Assembly: GCA_033980235.1 (NCBI GenBank)
Contig: CM067067.1
Coordinates: 27,302,451-27,366,450, forward strand
Source of the DNA: Diadema setosum
Lineage: Eukaryota > Echinodermata > Echinoidea > Diadematoida > Diadematidae
DNA: 64,000 nt
Direction: 5' to 3'
Part shown: one piece after another, positions 21,469 to 32,046 of the stretch
Layout of the letters: every line of letters starts with the position of its first letter
Position numbering within the stretch: position 1 is the first letter of the stretch
Notes under the pieces: generated by a model
The model's input: the letters and a program-made list of their open reading frames with translations, nothing else
Databases searched by the model: none
What the model was told of the DNA's origin: nothing
Translations under genes and position numbers: made by a program

Positions 21469-21879
21469 CTTCAGAATCTCTGCAATCTGATTGGTCAATT
21501 TCCCATGTATTGATTTTTACTGACCCACGGGTCAGACGACGTAATCATGCACTCAGGAGCGATATCTCTGCGATAGAGCTATCGATAGCGGTCTGTGAAT
21601 TTACGGTACCGCGCTAGTTACGAGTACCACTGCGAACTTGCTAGAGCCGCTGTGTGAGTAGTGTTCACTGCATGCACTGTACGTGTAGTAGTACGTGTGC
21701 TCTTCACACAGTGTAGATCTAGCTTGTTTGGGATGACTGAGCGCAGCGCATCGAACGGCCTCCTCTCCCTTGTATCGTTTTTGCGATTTACTTTTTTGTT
21801 TTTTTATGCGTATAGCGTGTTTGCTCAGTGCAGTTGATCTCGACAATCTCATCTCTCAGCAAAGATCGTAGTAATCAAG
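21469..21879 (+). promoter_or_regulatory. Presumed promoter and 5' leader of the recombinase gene
   Basis: About 400 bp between hairpin 4 and the start codon. It begins with CTGCAATCTGATTGGTCAAT, which carries an inverted CCAAT box (ATTGG), and is richer in CpG than the surroundings. No clear TATA box. That it drives the gene is inference from position. Confidence 0.4.
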
Positions 21880-23271
21880 ATGGCGAGAGCGGGAGGTCCA
21901 CAATTTGAACTGCTCACTGACGATGAATTAGCAAAACTTCTTGACGGTTCTGATGCAGCAAGCACCAAAAGGACCATTAAATTTGGATATTCCAAGCTGG
22001 AAAGCTTTGCCAAGGTAAAGAACGTGAATTTGCTTGATATTATTGCCAGTGTCAATGACAACAACACATCAGAATTGGACTCGCTACTGTGTTCCTTTTT
22101 TGCATGTCTACGGAAGGACAATGGGGATCTCTACTCAAAGAAATCACTGCAGTACATTAGGTACGGTGTACAGAGACACTTTCTTGATAACTACAACGTT
22201 GACATAACACACAAAGCTCGTTTTCCTCAAAGCAGTAAAATGTACAAGGCTGTGCTCGTGAAACTCAAAAAGGAGGGTTTGGGTAGTGTCAAGCACAAGA
22301 ATGCCATTAGTGTGGCTGACATGGAAAAGATTCAGGCCAGTGACTTGTTGGATTGTAACACGCCTGCCGGGCTCCAGAACAAAGTTTTTGTAGATCTCAT
22401 GACTTTCTTTTGCAACAGAGGACGAGAAAATATTCGTTCCTTCAAACCAAGTGACTTCACAATCTCCACTGATGAGGATGGGCTGCGTTATGTCACAAAA
22501 CGAGACAATCTAACAAAAAATCATCGAGAGAACGATGATGAATCGGTAGGAGGTCGTATGTATGAAGTAAAAGACCTGAACAATGCCAATGTCAATGAGA
22601 AATGTCCAGTGCGAACATTCGAAAAGTATGTTTCAAAACTGAATCCAAAGTGTGAATGGCTTTGGCAAGCTCCAAAATCAAATCCGCCAACCAATGAAAC
22701 TGATCCATGGTACCAGAACATGCCTGTAGGCATCAATACGCTATCCAACAAAATGAAGAAGATCTCCAAAGAAGCGCAATGCAGCAGAATCTACACAAAC
22801 CATTGCCTGCGGAGTACCTGCATTACCACTCTTGATCAAGCGGGCTTCGAAACGAGAGACATCATGGCTGTGAGTGGACACCATAGCGAAACATCTCTCA
22901 AGACATACACCAAGACATCTGATGAACGTAAAAAACAAATGAGCAACCAGATTAGCAGTCAACTCTATCATCATGTGAATGCTCCCAAAGACAAAGCAGA
23001 GACTGATGTCGACAGCAGTGCCAATAATAGTGGAAACCTCCCGCTCTCGCCATCTCACAACCTGCCGACAGCAGTGATTCCTCTAACTCGCACGCCATTG
23101 ACAGAATTGCAAATTGAACAACCGCCCGCACAAGCTTTGGCTTCTTCACCTTCTTCAAGTTCGATGGTTCATCTGCCTTTACTGATGTCATCCCAGAGTA
23201 ACACCAGCAGTAGCACTACCAGCCATAATTTTAACATTCATGACTGCGTTGTGCATATTCACAACCATTGA
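21880..23271 (+). CDS. Crypton-type (KIAA1958-like) tyrosine recombinase, apparently intact
   Basis: A single open frame of 463 residues starting in a good context (CAAGATGG). Residues 1-140 form a helical, lysine-rich DNA-binding and core-binding part (LTDDELAKLLD, then YSKLESFAKVKN). Residues 145-350 are the catalytic domain: arginine R182 in NRGRENIRSF, a possible lysine near 207, H308 and R311 in NHCLRST (the HxxR box), H334 in SGHH, and the nucleophile Y343 in SLKTYTKTS. All expected residues are present. Residues 365-463 are a Ser/Thr/Pro-rich tail. Such enzymes cut and rejoin DNA through a 3'-phosphotyrosine and move Cryptons via a circular intermediate; KIAA1958, QRICH1, ZMYM and KCTD1 genes carry domesticated relatives. 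Here hairpins, a 13-bp direct repeat and long inverted repeats surround it, so it looks like a mobile element gene. A domesticated host gene is the alternative. Confidence 0.9.
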   Translation: MARAGGPQFELLTDDELAKLLDGSDAASTKRTIKFGYSKLESFAKVKNVNLLDIIASVNDNNTSELDSLLCSFFACLRKDNGDLYSKKSLQYIRYGVQRHFLDNYNVDITHKARFPQSSKMYKAVLVKLKKEGLGSVKHKNAISVADMEKIQASDLLDCNTPAGLQNKVFVDLMTFFCNRGRENIRSFKPSDFTISTDEDGLRYVTKRDNLTKNHRENDDESVGGRMYEVKDLNNANVNEKCPVRTFEKYVSKLNPKCEWLWQAPKSNPPTNETDPWYQNMPVGINTLSNKMKKISKEAQCSRIYTNHCLRSTCITTLDQAGFETRDIMAVSGHHSETSLKTYTKTSDERKKQMSNQISSQLYHHVNAPKDKAETDVDSSANNSGNLPLSPSHNLPTAVIPLTRTPLTELQIEQPPAQALASSPSSSSMVHLPLLMSSQSNTSSSTTSHNFNIHDCVVHIHNH

Positions 23272-23334
23272 ACCCCGAACTGTGGTGTGTAAATATGTAC
23301 ATGTGTTGGTGAACTTGTGACGACTCTCCAGTCT

Positions 23335-23545
23335 CCAGTTTTCATGTTTCATCAATGTTGGAGCAGACTCTTCAAACTCCAGTTTTCATGTTTCATCAAT
23401 GTTGGAGCAGACTCTTCTAACTTCAGTTTTCATGTTTCATCAATGTTCGCCTGTTGGAGTGGACTTCCTCTCCAGTTTTCATGTTTCATCAATGTTGAAG
23501 CACACTTGGTCTCCACTTTTCATGTTTCATCGGTAGATCAAGTTG
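23335..23545 (+). repeat. Five tandem copies of a 39-50 bp unit just after the recombinase stop
   Basis: TTCATGTTTCATC begins at about 23,341, 23,385, 23,429, 23,479 and 23,518. Each is preceded by a CTCCA- or CTTCAGTT-like stretch, and the first three copies share GTTGGAGCAGACTC or a close variant. It lies 65 bp past the stop codon, so probably in the 3' UTR. Confidence 0.8.
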
Positions 23546-23680
23546 CAAACTGCCTTTCTGCATGTTTCTACTTCAGTACCTAGCAAATAGGTAAGTAGAT
23601 TTCTACTTCCATTATGTTGCAGTACTCCACAAATGTATATCCTCACTGTGTACAGCCAGGAAATTAAGTCATGCACTGAG

Positions 23681-23770
23681 CCATGCGTCCGGTAAAATCC
23701 GAACGCATAGCCATGCGTCCGGTAAAATCCGAATGCATGGCCATGCGTCCGGTAAAATCCGAATGCATGG
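23681..23770 (+). repeat. Three near-perfect 30-bp tandem units
   Basis: The unit is CCATGCGTCCGGTAAAATCC then GAATGCATGG. Units two and three are identical and unit one differs at two bases. One related unit lies on the other side of the gene at 21,156-21,184. Confidence 0.9.
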
Positions 23771-23835
23771 CTCAAGCCAACTAGGTGTACTGGGCACATG
23801 GTTGGAAAAAAGGATGAATTTTATGAATTTACAGG

Positions 23836-24018
23836 CCCATTTTATAAAACAAATGATGCACAGGCCTATTTCGTGGATCGGTGAGAATTGGATGCTCTCG
23901 TTTAACTTTGGAACAGTCTAAAACCCACTCGCTACGCTCGTGGGTTTAAACAGTTCCAAAGTTAAACTCGCGCATCCAATTCTCACCGATCCACTCAGTC
24001 CTGTGCATCATTTGTATA
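23836..24018. repeat. Hairpin module 5, downstream of the recombinase gene
   Basis: Begins CCCATTTTATAAAACAAATG. GATGCACAGG pairs with CCTGTGCATC; GGATCGGTGAGAATTGGATG pairs with CATCCAATTCTCACCGATCC; GTTTAACTTTGGAAC pairs with its complement. The apex is the shortened form CCCACTCGCTACGCTCGTGG. It then runs straight into TACTGATGCATGG and the right inverted repeat. Confidence 0.88.
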
Positions 24019-24235
24019 CTGATGCATGGTTGTTTTAGCCAATAGGCGTCTCGTACTGAGTGCGCGAACGCTTGCTTAATGCGCGAACCTTTGTTACAAG
24101 TGCGCGTACTCTTGCTGCAAATTAGCGATAACATGTTTACCACTGTGACTCAGCGTGCGGCCAGTATAAATAAACACATAGCTCTCGACCAATGAGATCG
24201 CAGGATTCTCGCTACCTATTCTATAATGTGCATGC
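24017..24235. repeat. Right long inverted repeat of the recombinase region
   Basis: Inverted partner of 19,315-20,654 (without its insertion). Landmarks on the plus strand: TTTTAGCCAATAGGCGTCTC, then AACATGTTTACCACTGTGAC, then GATCGCAGGATTCTCGCTAC. Beyond 24,235 similarity stops, so this may be one outer end. Confidence 0.85.
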
Positions 24236-24239
24236 TATG

Positions 24240-25440
24240 TGTAAAGAAAGAACCCCGAGGTGACAGGAAGAATGGATGGTTTTCATTGACTATCGTTGCT
24301 TAATTAATGCAACTATGTAATATGATTTTGGTTGAAGAGATTAGAAATAAAGTCAGAGATGTACAGTGTAGGTACAATGTTGTGGGTTTATAATGTAATA
24401 CCACTGATGTTGTTTAAGAGCGAATGTCATTCCTTTTGCTTCCCCTTATAGACTAAGATTCTGTATTGATAGGAGGGACTAGGATATATTGAAAGTGTGT
24501 TCTTTAGCTAGAGATTTAAGAAACTACCTGAGTATGGATCACAACAGTCTTGACCTGCACAATGAAGGAGTTAAAAATATTGCACTGCCGTATACCATCA
24601 TGTGAGGTTTGCCATTCCCAGACATTGTATTGATTTGCATTTACTTTTCACAGTTGGTGTACCCTGTGATCTAAAGTTGTAAGATCCGCAGTAGTTTGGT
24701 ATATTTTCAGCATTATTATAGGCCTACCCCCATCCAACCTTGCTGACATTCCAGATTTGATGTAGTAGGACTTATATGAATCAGGTGTATTATTTTAATT
24801 GTTTTGAGTAATAGCTGATTTGGCTGTGATGAAGTGATCTGTAAATGTTAGGAATGGTTGGTGGAAGAGAGGATTTGTTCGTATGATATCAGATGACTTT
24901 TATTTGAGAGCAAATGTGATCTTGGAAAGGTTATGTGAAAGTGTTAATAATGGATGCATTCAGGTTATTTGGCAAAACTGTTCGGCATATCAAATCAGTG
25001 AAGAGAGAACTGCTGTCTCATTTGTTTGTTTTTTTAAATCATTCAAAAAGAATAGCATAGTTTGAGTCAGATCTCTGTTGGACTCTAAATCAAAACAGGT
25101 ATCATTCTTCCCACAGGTATGATGAATAAGATCTGTATTGTAGCGTATCCGAGGATGGTGGTTACACATTTACATTGTATCAAATGGTTCCACAACATTT
25201 GTATCCATTTGTGGTCATTTAGAGTCTGTTTAGTGCATTATAAATGGTTTTGAACAGTCATGATTAGTGAAATAACACAGAGAGTTAACTTTGGGTCACA
25301 TACAGCTGATGATGCTTTCATTAGTTATGATGCTATTATTGGTACTCCACTGTGGATTTACATGGCTTAAGGGACAATAACTCAATTGGTATCTGTGTGT
25401 TACTATGAATAAGCTGTTACTATGACTAAGTTGTTTTTGG
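24240..25440. other. No gene seen
   Basis: AT-rich, with an AATAAA at about 24,347 that could serve as a distant polyadenylation signal for the recombinase transcript. No other recognised feature. Confidence 0.4.
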
Positions 25441-25442
25441 CG

Positions 25443-25830
25443 TTAAAGGGGCTGTACAGTACTGGTTGAGGTGGGGATTCATGTTTTGAACATTTCTCAG
25501 GGAGATAATGAGAGACTTCTTATGAAATATGAAAGAGCATGTAATTTTAAGAAGGATTCAACGTTTATTTGATGAAAATTGGTTTTCAAATGGCTGAGAT
25601 ATCAAAAAAGTGATAATAACAGACTACAGGCCACGCCCTTTATTAGGATCTCTTTGTTTCACCTTGTTTTTGGATATCTCAGCCATTTTAGAATCGATTT
25701 TCATCAAATAAACTTTTGATACCCCTTAAAATTGTATGCTCTCTGACATCTCATAGAGTGGTTTCTGAATATCTCGCAAAACGTTAAAAGCTAAATCCTC
25801 ACCTCGACTAGAACTGTACACACCCTTTAA
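25443..25830. mobile_element. MITE with TTAA target duplication, family A, copy 1
   Basis: TTAA (25,443-25,446), then AGGGGCTGTACAGTACTGGT at the left end. The right end is CTAGAACTGTACACACCC followed by TTAA (25,827-25,830). The inside is partly self-complementary (GATGAAAATTGGTTTTCAAATGG with its counterpart). TTAA duplications fit Kolobok- or piggyBac-type transposons. Confidence 0.85.
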
Positions 25831-25834
25831 ACAT

Positions 25835-27220
25835 GTGCGGACTTCATGATATCGTACACTATAGTGTTTCGAGAGTTAGTGTTTCAAGTGCATTTTAGTT
25901 CATGTATTTGTGTTGGACAAAGATGTTTGTTTGTAATGATATTATCGTTACATGTACAATCGTATTAATAAAGACCTCTCCTATTACTTAATGCAGGCAG
26001 ATTCGTCTCCCACTCGGTCATCTATTATGGTGCTTCGTGTTCGCCCCTTACCCACTGGATAGCCATAGGAACCCCGCACCATCAATCCAGTAGGGCGTAA
26101 CCACACACTCAGTACCCCCTCACACATCAAGTCATCATCCAGCTCAACGCACACACACACACACACACACACTCCACCCAATAATCCCCCGAGAGGTCAC
26201 CCCCACTACATACATATAGATCATTATGAAATACGTACCTGTCAGGTTTCATTAAAAGCAAAAAGAAAAATTACCTTAAGAATGGAGATAGAGACAATCA
26301 CGTGCTTTAACGAATTGACGTCATAACGTCACACATAAGTAACTAGACTGAAATTGTAACCACGTCTTCTAGAAGTCAGAAGCAATAAGTCACAGACGTT
26401 TCAAGTTTAGAGGTGTTCAGTTTAGTACAGTTAAGTTCATTTTATTTTTTTTCTCCAGCGCAACATGATCAATAAAATATATGCACATGCAGTGTACGTA
26501 AAAGTAAAGAATTTCAACATAAGTAATCAGTAAAAAGGAGGGTACATTATATTTTAGAATGGGATCACACAAACAAGCATTATAGTGATAAATTAATCAG
26601 AGGATGGAGATGGGGGACCATTGAAAAAGCGAAGCTTGTAGATTGTGGGCCCCCCAGTTGCCGTATACAATGTACTTACGAAAAAATTAAGATATTCGTG
26701 CTCAACAAATCCAATTCATATTTCTTGAATGATATTGACCAGATTCAATATGAATACATACCCAAGTCTGCATTTATTCATACGGCTTATACAATAAATG
26801 AAATGCAAAAATCCAGCAGAGAAGAGACTAGCAGCACAAACAAGCATAATACAAGACAAGTACATGAACCAAGATAACCAAAGTACTTCAAATGCAACAA
26901 TACAACGTAAATCGGGACGGGTTTGGGAAAGGAGAAAAGAAAGAAGAAAGGGAGAGAGAAAAGACATGCGGTGTAGAGGCATTCAATGCATGGGACATTA
27001 TAATCATTAAGTCAAAGCATTAAGCTATGGCTCAATGACAGTAAATACTGATTATACTAATCCATGAAATTACACCCGTACATGAGATGATACCTTAGAT
27101 ATGCTTTGCTCACACATGACAAAAATAATGGTCAAAAAGAAATTAAAACAAATAAAAAAAAGTTGATAAAGAAAGGAAGATTTTGACAATATCAAAAGAT
27201 ATTTATTAGTGGAAATTGAG
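25835..27220. other. Mostly gene-free; LINE 3' tail and AC microsatellite inside
   Basis: An (AC)n tract lies at about 26,149-26,172. The minus-strand LINE tail at 26,440-26,660 is listed separately. No other feature is recognised. Confidence 0.4.
26440..26660 (-). mobile_element. LINE 3' end with hairpin (related family)
   Basis: Minus-strand reading has GGGGGGCCCACAAT, then CTACAAGCTTCGCTTTTT, then CAATGGTCCCCC, the same arrangement as the LINE tails at 12,522 and 37,860 but with a different stem. It ends in an A-rich tail near 26,440. No coding part is left. Confidence 0.6.
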
Positions 27221-27227
27221 CAAAGAA

Positions 27228-27306
27228 AATGGAATTCCATCGGGATTCGAACCCGAGACCTCTGGATTGCTAGCCCGGTGCTCTACCGACTGAGCTGTAG
27301 AAAGCC
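27228..27306 (-). ncRNA. tRNA-like SINE head or tRNA pseudogene
   Basis: Minus strand: A box region CAGCTCAGTCGGTAGAGC, an anticodon arm with loop CTAGCAA (anticodon position AGC), and a T arm TCGGGTTCGAATCCCGA with a perfect 5-bp stem and B box. The acceptor ends do not pair, so it is not a working tRNA gene. The CTAGCAATC loop word recurs in the SINE at 60,665-60,790. Confidence 0.7.
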
Positions 27307-28309
27307 CTAGTTCAGTGTTCGTCCCAGAAACCCTATTCTCAAGCTCGAATGGTCGGAAGCTTCAGCAGTGTGTTTGTATGTGACGCAAAAAGATATCAAA
27401 AGATGATACGGGAGGATACGGATAATCTAATAAAAGCAAAGGAAAATCGCACTTGCTGCAATTCAAGCAACGGTCATTGTCAAGGAATAGCTATGACACT
27501 TTCAGTGACAAGCCACATTGAGGGATATCAAGGTCGATGCTAGTACACTTTTAGGCCTACATGTTATTACCATTGTAACAACAGTAGCCAAAAGCACAGG
27601 TGACCATCGGCAACTGATAGCAGATGTTGAATGTCATTTGCTGAATCGAGCTGTACTGTACTGTTCCCTGCAGAAATCATTCCAGATGAATGAAACCAAT
27701 ATTTAAGATCCGATTGTCAATGTCTTTACAAGCAGAGTAGAAAAAGGGAAGAAAATAAATGTTCAACTCAAATTCACGGATAAGGGAACTTTCGTACCTA
27801 CCTTGTACGAGTATGTCATTAGATGTCATTTTTAAAGCTAGATACGAACATTCCAGCCATACGAATATTCAAGTCATAGTCACCTAAAACGATGTCCAGG
27901 GTTCATATCAAACCCAGTCTATATCTAAGGGATCCCCAAACTTGTGTCGTTTCAATCCTGCCTGTGTCTGAAACGACGCATGTATGGCTTTATCGTGTCT
28001 GATCGGACATGCACGAAACGCTGTTACTCATGTCATAGTGATCATGCAGGCCGAATCTCGCGATCCCGTAGACTTCGCGGTGATGTGGAGTGAATACCAG
28101 ATGAAGGACGATGTTTAGTGATAACTGATAACTGTATGATTGACGCATACACTCCTATTAGTTTTGTTATTTTCTGCTGTTTCTGCCTCTATCATTATCG
28201 TTATTATTTTCACTATTGTCTTGTGATCATTATTATTTTTTGTATACAATATCTATATCATGTTCTGTATCCATCATCAATGTTTTGTCTGATTTCTTTG
28301 ACCCTCAGT

Positions 28310-28350
28310 CTTGATAAAGGGTAGGGCCCGAAAGCTCGAGAATAAAAATC
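28310..28350 (+). other. Possible Penelope-type terminal remnant with ribozyme-like core
   Basis: CTTGATAAAGGGTAGGGCCC then GAAAGCTCGAG resembles the CTGATGA ... GAAA core of hammerhead ribozymes known in PLE terminal repeats, with GGG/CCC as a stem. Two core positions deviate, so it would be inactive. Tentative. Confidence 0.3.
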
Positions 28351-28884
28351 AAACAGTGAGGATTCAAGCTACGTCTATCGTTTCATCCTTACTCTCACCT
28401 ACACACTACTAAGATGGGACGGCCCAGGGGTTTAACAACTGAAAACACACCTTTCACACTCACTATATTGATTACGTGTACGTGTATATACATAGTATAT
28501 ACACATGCTCAAAATCATACGTAAAGCTTATCTACAACATGAGCTGTAATTGGTTCAAATCGCTTTTGTTATATTGTGCGTTTCAGTGCACGATAGAGCA
28601 CTAAAACGATAATTTCGTGCACGGGGAGTCAATGTTACACAGACACCCATAAAATAATTATGGGTGACTAGATATCATCTTTTATGCTGCTTATTCAAAA
28701 CTATTCATTTTGACAGCAGCAGAAAGTTCAAATCTCATCTGATTACTATCCGCATCTATATTAACTTCCCAGTGACCTATTATACCTATTGTGCTTACAT
28801 CACTTATTCTCTATGGAAATATACATCCTCACTCTTATACGTCCAAAGATCGTTAAAATTAGTGGCAATAAACACTATAATGAT

Positions 28885-28960
28885 ATTGATGATGATGATG
28901 ATGATGGTAATAAAGATGATGATAGTGATAATAATAATGATAATAATAATAATGTAAGAT
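28885..28960. repeat. (GAT)n/(AAT)n microsatellite
   Basis: GATGATGATGATGATGATGG, then a mixed GAT/AAT array. A by-product open frame of repeated Met covers it. Confidence 0.85.
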
Positions 28961-29690
28961 AATGCTGTTATGACACGATTTCAGTTGGGTAGCTACGAAA
29001 ATGCAAAATATCAGCCAAAAAAGCTTCGCACTACAATCTCAGAGCTTACCCCATCGTGAGTGTTCGGTTCATATTCGATTACATAGATTACAATATATCG
29101 GGCCATAGCGAGAGTAAGTTGTCTGCAGCGTGTTCTGCATGCGACTCCATACTACTGCTTCGACACAATTCGATCATCACGTACTAGCAGCCTTTTACAT
29201 ACCCATTAATGGAGAGGGCACTTCAGGAATAAAAGTCGGTATACCAACGTTTATTATTTCACACTTTTGATCAGAAAATACTACAAAACGACTCATTATC
29301 CCGGCAAATCGGGTCAGCCAGACAAATTTCGAATCGTGGGAGATGAATTTTGAGCCCTTGCAAGTACTATGTTTCAGCTTTAATACTATGGCGCTGCACT
29401 ATCCTAAATGATTTTAGTAAATCAGTATAAAACAAATATTACATCAATAAAATCGTTCAATCTACTGTACCAATTTGCTCCATAGAACAAAGAAATCAAC
29501 CTTACTATATCAAAACAGTATACAATCGAAAATGTGTGAGTGTGGAAAGACAAAAATACAGAGGGCCTTGGGAATAGTTTAAAACCTATCTGGAACAGGT
29601 ACTTCATCTTAACCCTTTCTGTGCCAATAAGTCAAATGGGCACAAATTTTGCACACATAATGTGGCACACAGAGGGTTTAGCGGGTTCTC
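28960..29690. other. No gene seen
   Basis: No recognised coding, RNA or repeat feature. Confidence 0.35.
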
Positions 29691-29789
29691 AATGGCTTGG
29701 AGACGAGATGGCAACCTGGTGGCGACTTGAACCTCTCTTGACGTCTCCGCGACGTATTCTGAAGACTATATAGCCTGGTCAATTCAACT

Positions 29790-30140
29790 CAAGTCAATTT
29801 GGCAATTATTTCCATCCAAAGTACACACTACAAAATTAATATTTTTATCATTTTGTAAGGAATACATGATGTAGAGATCACTAAGTAAAGAATAAACTAT
29901 ACTTGGAATTTCGTGGAAAAACCAAGAATACCAATGCATACCTTTGGAAGGCTGACAAAAAGTAGACAATGGAAAAAAAAGGACTGAAAAGCAAAGCTTG
30001 TATGAGGTGGATCACTTAACACGTGATATGTATCTTGATATCATCCAGAATTAATTCATGTACAACAGGTAACAAGGACATCATCATCATAAAGAGTAAC
30101 TATTCTAAAATAAAAGGATATAGATACAATCATGTTAAGA
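29790..30140 (-). repeat. Dispersed repeat, copy 1 (probable LINE 3' end)
   Basis: Shares AATATTTTTATCATTTTGTA, CTGAAAAGCAAAGC, GTGGATCACTTA and CAGGTAACAAGGACAT, in order, with 35,175-35,500. On the minus strand the CAAGCTTTGCTTTTCAG core resembles the LINE 3' hairpin loop. Confidence 0.65.
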
Positions 30141-30537
30141 CAATGCCAACAGTGTGACATTTTTTTCTAAGACTTTTTCCAGTCACCACCTGGTTTCGGA
30201 GACGTCTCCATGACGCATCCGCGACGTCTTCTATGTCACTGTCCAGTCGCGGAGTCGCTTATTCGTCGGCGGTCATCCGAACCGTCGTATGCCCCGATTT
30301 TCGGTCAAATTTTCGATTTTGATTTTGAGATCACTTTTTTCAATAGTGTACATTCTGTTATACATATTGTGAAATTTTCAGTTTCTAACTCGATCCAATT
30401 TTTGTGTAATCATCACTTTTATAGAGTCATGTCATTTCATTTTGTTCATTTTCTCACAGATACGCCGTCCTCTCCTATACACGACGGTTCGGATGACAGC
30501 AACACAGTGCGCGCCGCGGTCAACGAACCGTCGTATA

Positions 30538-30921
30538 TCGGGATAGTACAGCTTTGGTGAGCCCTAATTTCAGTTTTCTAACATTTTTGGTTAGATAATG
30601 AGAAAGCTCTTATGAAATCATGAAAGAGCATGTAATCCCATGAGGAATTCAACGTTAATTTGATGAAAATTGGTTTTGAAATGGCTGAGATATCCAAAAC
30701 AGAGTGATTCTAATAGTGTGGGACCCACACTTTATTACGATCGCTTTGTTTAACTTTGTTTTTGGATGTTTCAGTCATTCCAAATCCGATTTTTATCAAA
30801 TAAACTTTGAATTTCTCTTAAAATGGTATGCTATGTACTATTTCATAAGTGTTTTCTTGGTATCTCGCAAAAAGTTAAAAGCCCAATTCTCGTCTCCACC
30901 AATACTGTACCATCCCCTTAA
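30538..30921. mobile_element. MITE family A, copy 2
   Basis: Same sequence as 25,443-25,830 with substitutions: GATAATGAGA, GAAAGAGCATGTAAT, then TTGATGAAAATTGGTTTT, then ATGGCTGAGATATC. The right end ACTGTACCATCCCC precedes TTAA; the left TTAA is lost. Confidence 0.8.
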
Positions 30922-31144
30922 TCCGCCGCACACTATACGACTTACGACTATACGAGTAGGCTTACGACTGTTCTGTCTTCAGTACATTTCACCAATAAGT
31001 ATTAAAGCTCATCTCACTAGACGGCGATTCCGCTACGATCATCAAAAATCGACAAAGCGCGGCGGATCGTGGCTTGATCGCTTAATATCATCTCCATCGT
31101 ATCTTGAGCGGTTCAGAAGCGCGGAGGGTCGCCACCGTCGCCAT

Positions 31145-31210
31145 GGTCGGCGACCTCGCTACGGAAGTTTTAAACATGTCCAAAACTCCCGTAGCGAGGT
31201 CGCCGTGGGT
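31145..31210. repeat. GC-rich hairpin
   Basis: CGGCGACCTCGCTACGG and CCCGTAGCGAGGTCGCCG pair, with a TTTTAAACATGTCC loop region. It sits at the heart of the GC-rich block of the composite element. Confidence 0.8.
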
Positions 31211-31474
31211 TTAGAGCGTATCACAATCGCCTCACGAGCGCATCAAAAGCGCCACATTCGTAGCTCTGACGGGGTAGCAACGCGTAAAGCGTAACTCAAG
31301 CGCATCGAACGCGGTCCCCATCGCCCATGAAAATTACCATTTTTACAGTATTACGTAATAGGAACCAACCATGAACGAAAAGAAAGTGATGCACCAGACC
31401 AGGAAGGTTTACATGGAAAAATGCGTATGAAATTCATTTTACCACGTGCACTTAGTACGAATCTACTCTGTGTA

Positions 31475-32046
31475 TTAAAGGACAAGTTCACCTTCATTAA
31501 CATAAGGATTAAGAGAATGCAGCAATATTAGTAGAACACATCAGTGAAAGTTTGAGGAAAATTGGAGAATCGATGCAAAAGTTATGAATTTTAAAAACTT
31601 TTGTGTTGGAACCGCTGGATGAGGAGACTACTAAGACTCGTGATGTCATATGAGTACAACAGTATAAAGAAAATGTAAAGAAAATTCAACATATTTTCAC
31701 TTTTTTCGCATATTAAAAGAGCACGTGACTTGCCTCTTTCTAAGGGCAATGGGAATAATATTACCCATAACATAACTTATGTCAGTAACGAGTCAAGGGA
31801 ATGTGTACTTTTTTCAAAAGATGAAATTTTGTGAAATTCTCTTTATATTTTCCTTAAATTGTTGTACGCATGTGACATCATACACTGCAGTAGTCTTTTC
31901 ATCCAGCGGTGACTGCACAAAAACTTCATAAATTCATAACTTTTGAACGGATTGTGCGATTTTCCTCAAGCTTTCAATTATGTGTTCTACTAATATTGCT
32001 ACATTCTCTCAATCCTTATGTTAATGAAGGTGAACTTGTCCTTTAA
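31475..32046. mobile_element. MITE with TTAA target duplication, family B (complete)
   Basis: TTAA then AGGACAAGTTCACCTTCATT; the right end is AATGAAGGTGAACTTGTCCT then TTAA. The inverted ends agree over about 35 bp. Length about 564 bp without TTAA. Diverged fragments of the same family lie at 57,490-57,650, 58,343-58,430 and 59,296-59,490. Kolobok-like by its TTAA duplication (inference). Confidence 0.9.

Noticed and set aside
21880..23271. Phage or bacterial integrase
   Set aside because: Motif wording matches animal Crypton/KIAA1958-like proteins, codon use is like the surroundings, and the flanks are typical eukaryotic repeats.
23335..23770. CRISPR array
   Set aside because: The 39-50 bp and 30-bp repeats are adjacent tandem units without unique spacers, in animal DNA beside a transposon gene.
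27228..27306. Functional tRNA-Ala gene
   Set aside because: B box and T arm are good, but acceptor ends do not pair and the anticodon stem has a mismatch.
30704..31294. 196-residue plus-strand open frame
   Set aside because: It begins inside a MITE and ends in the GC-rich hairpin block; composition is arginine-rich from CpG content and no motif is seen.
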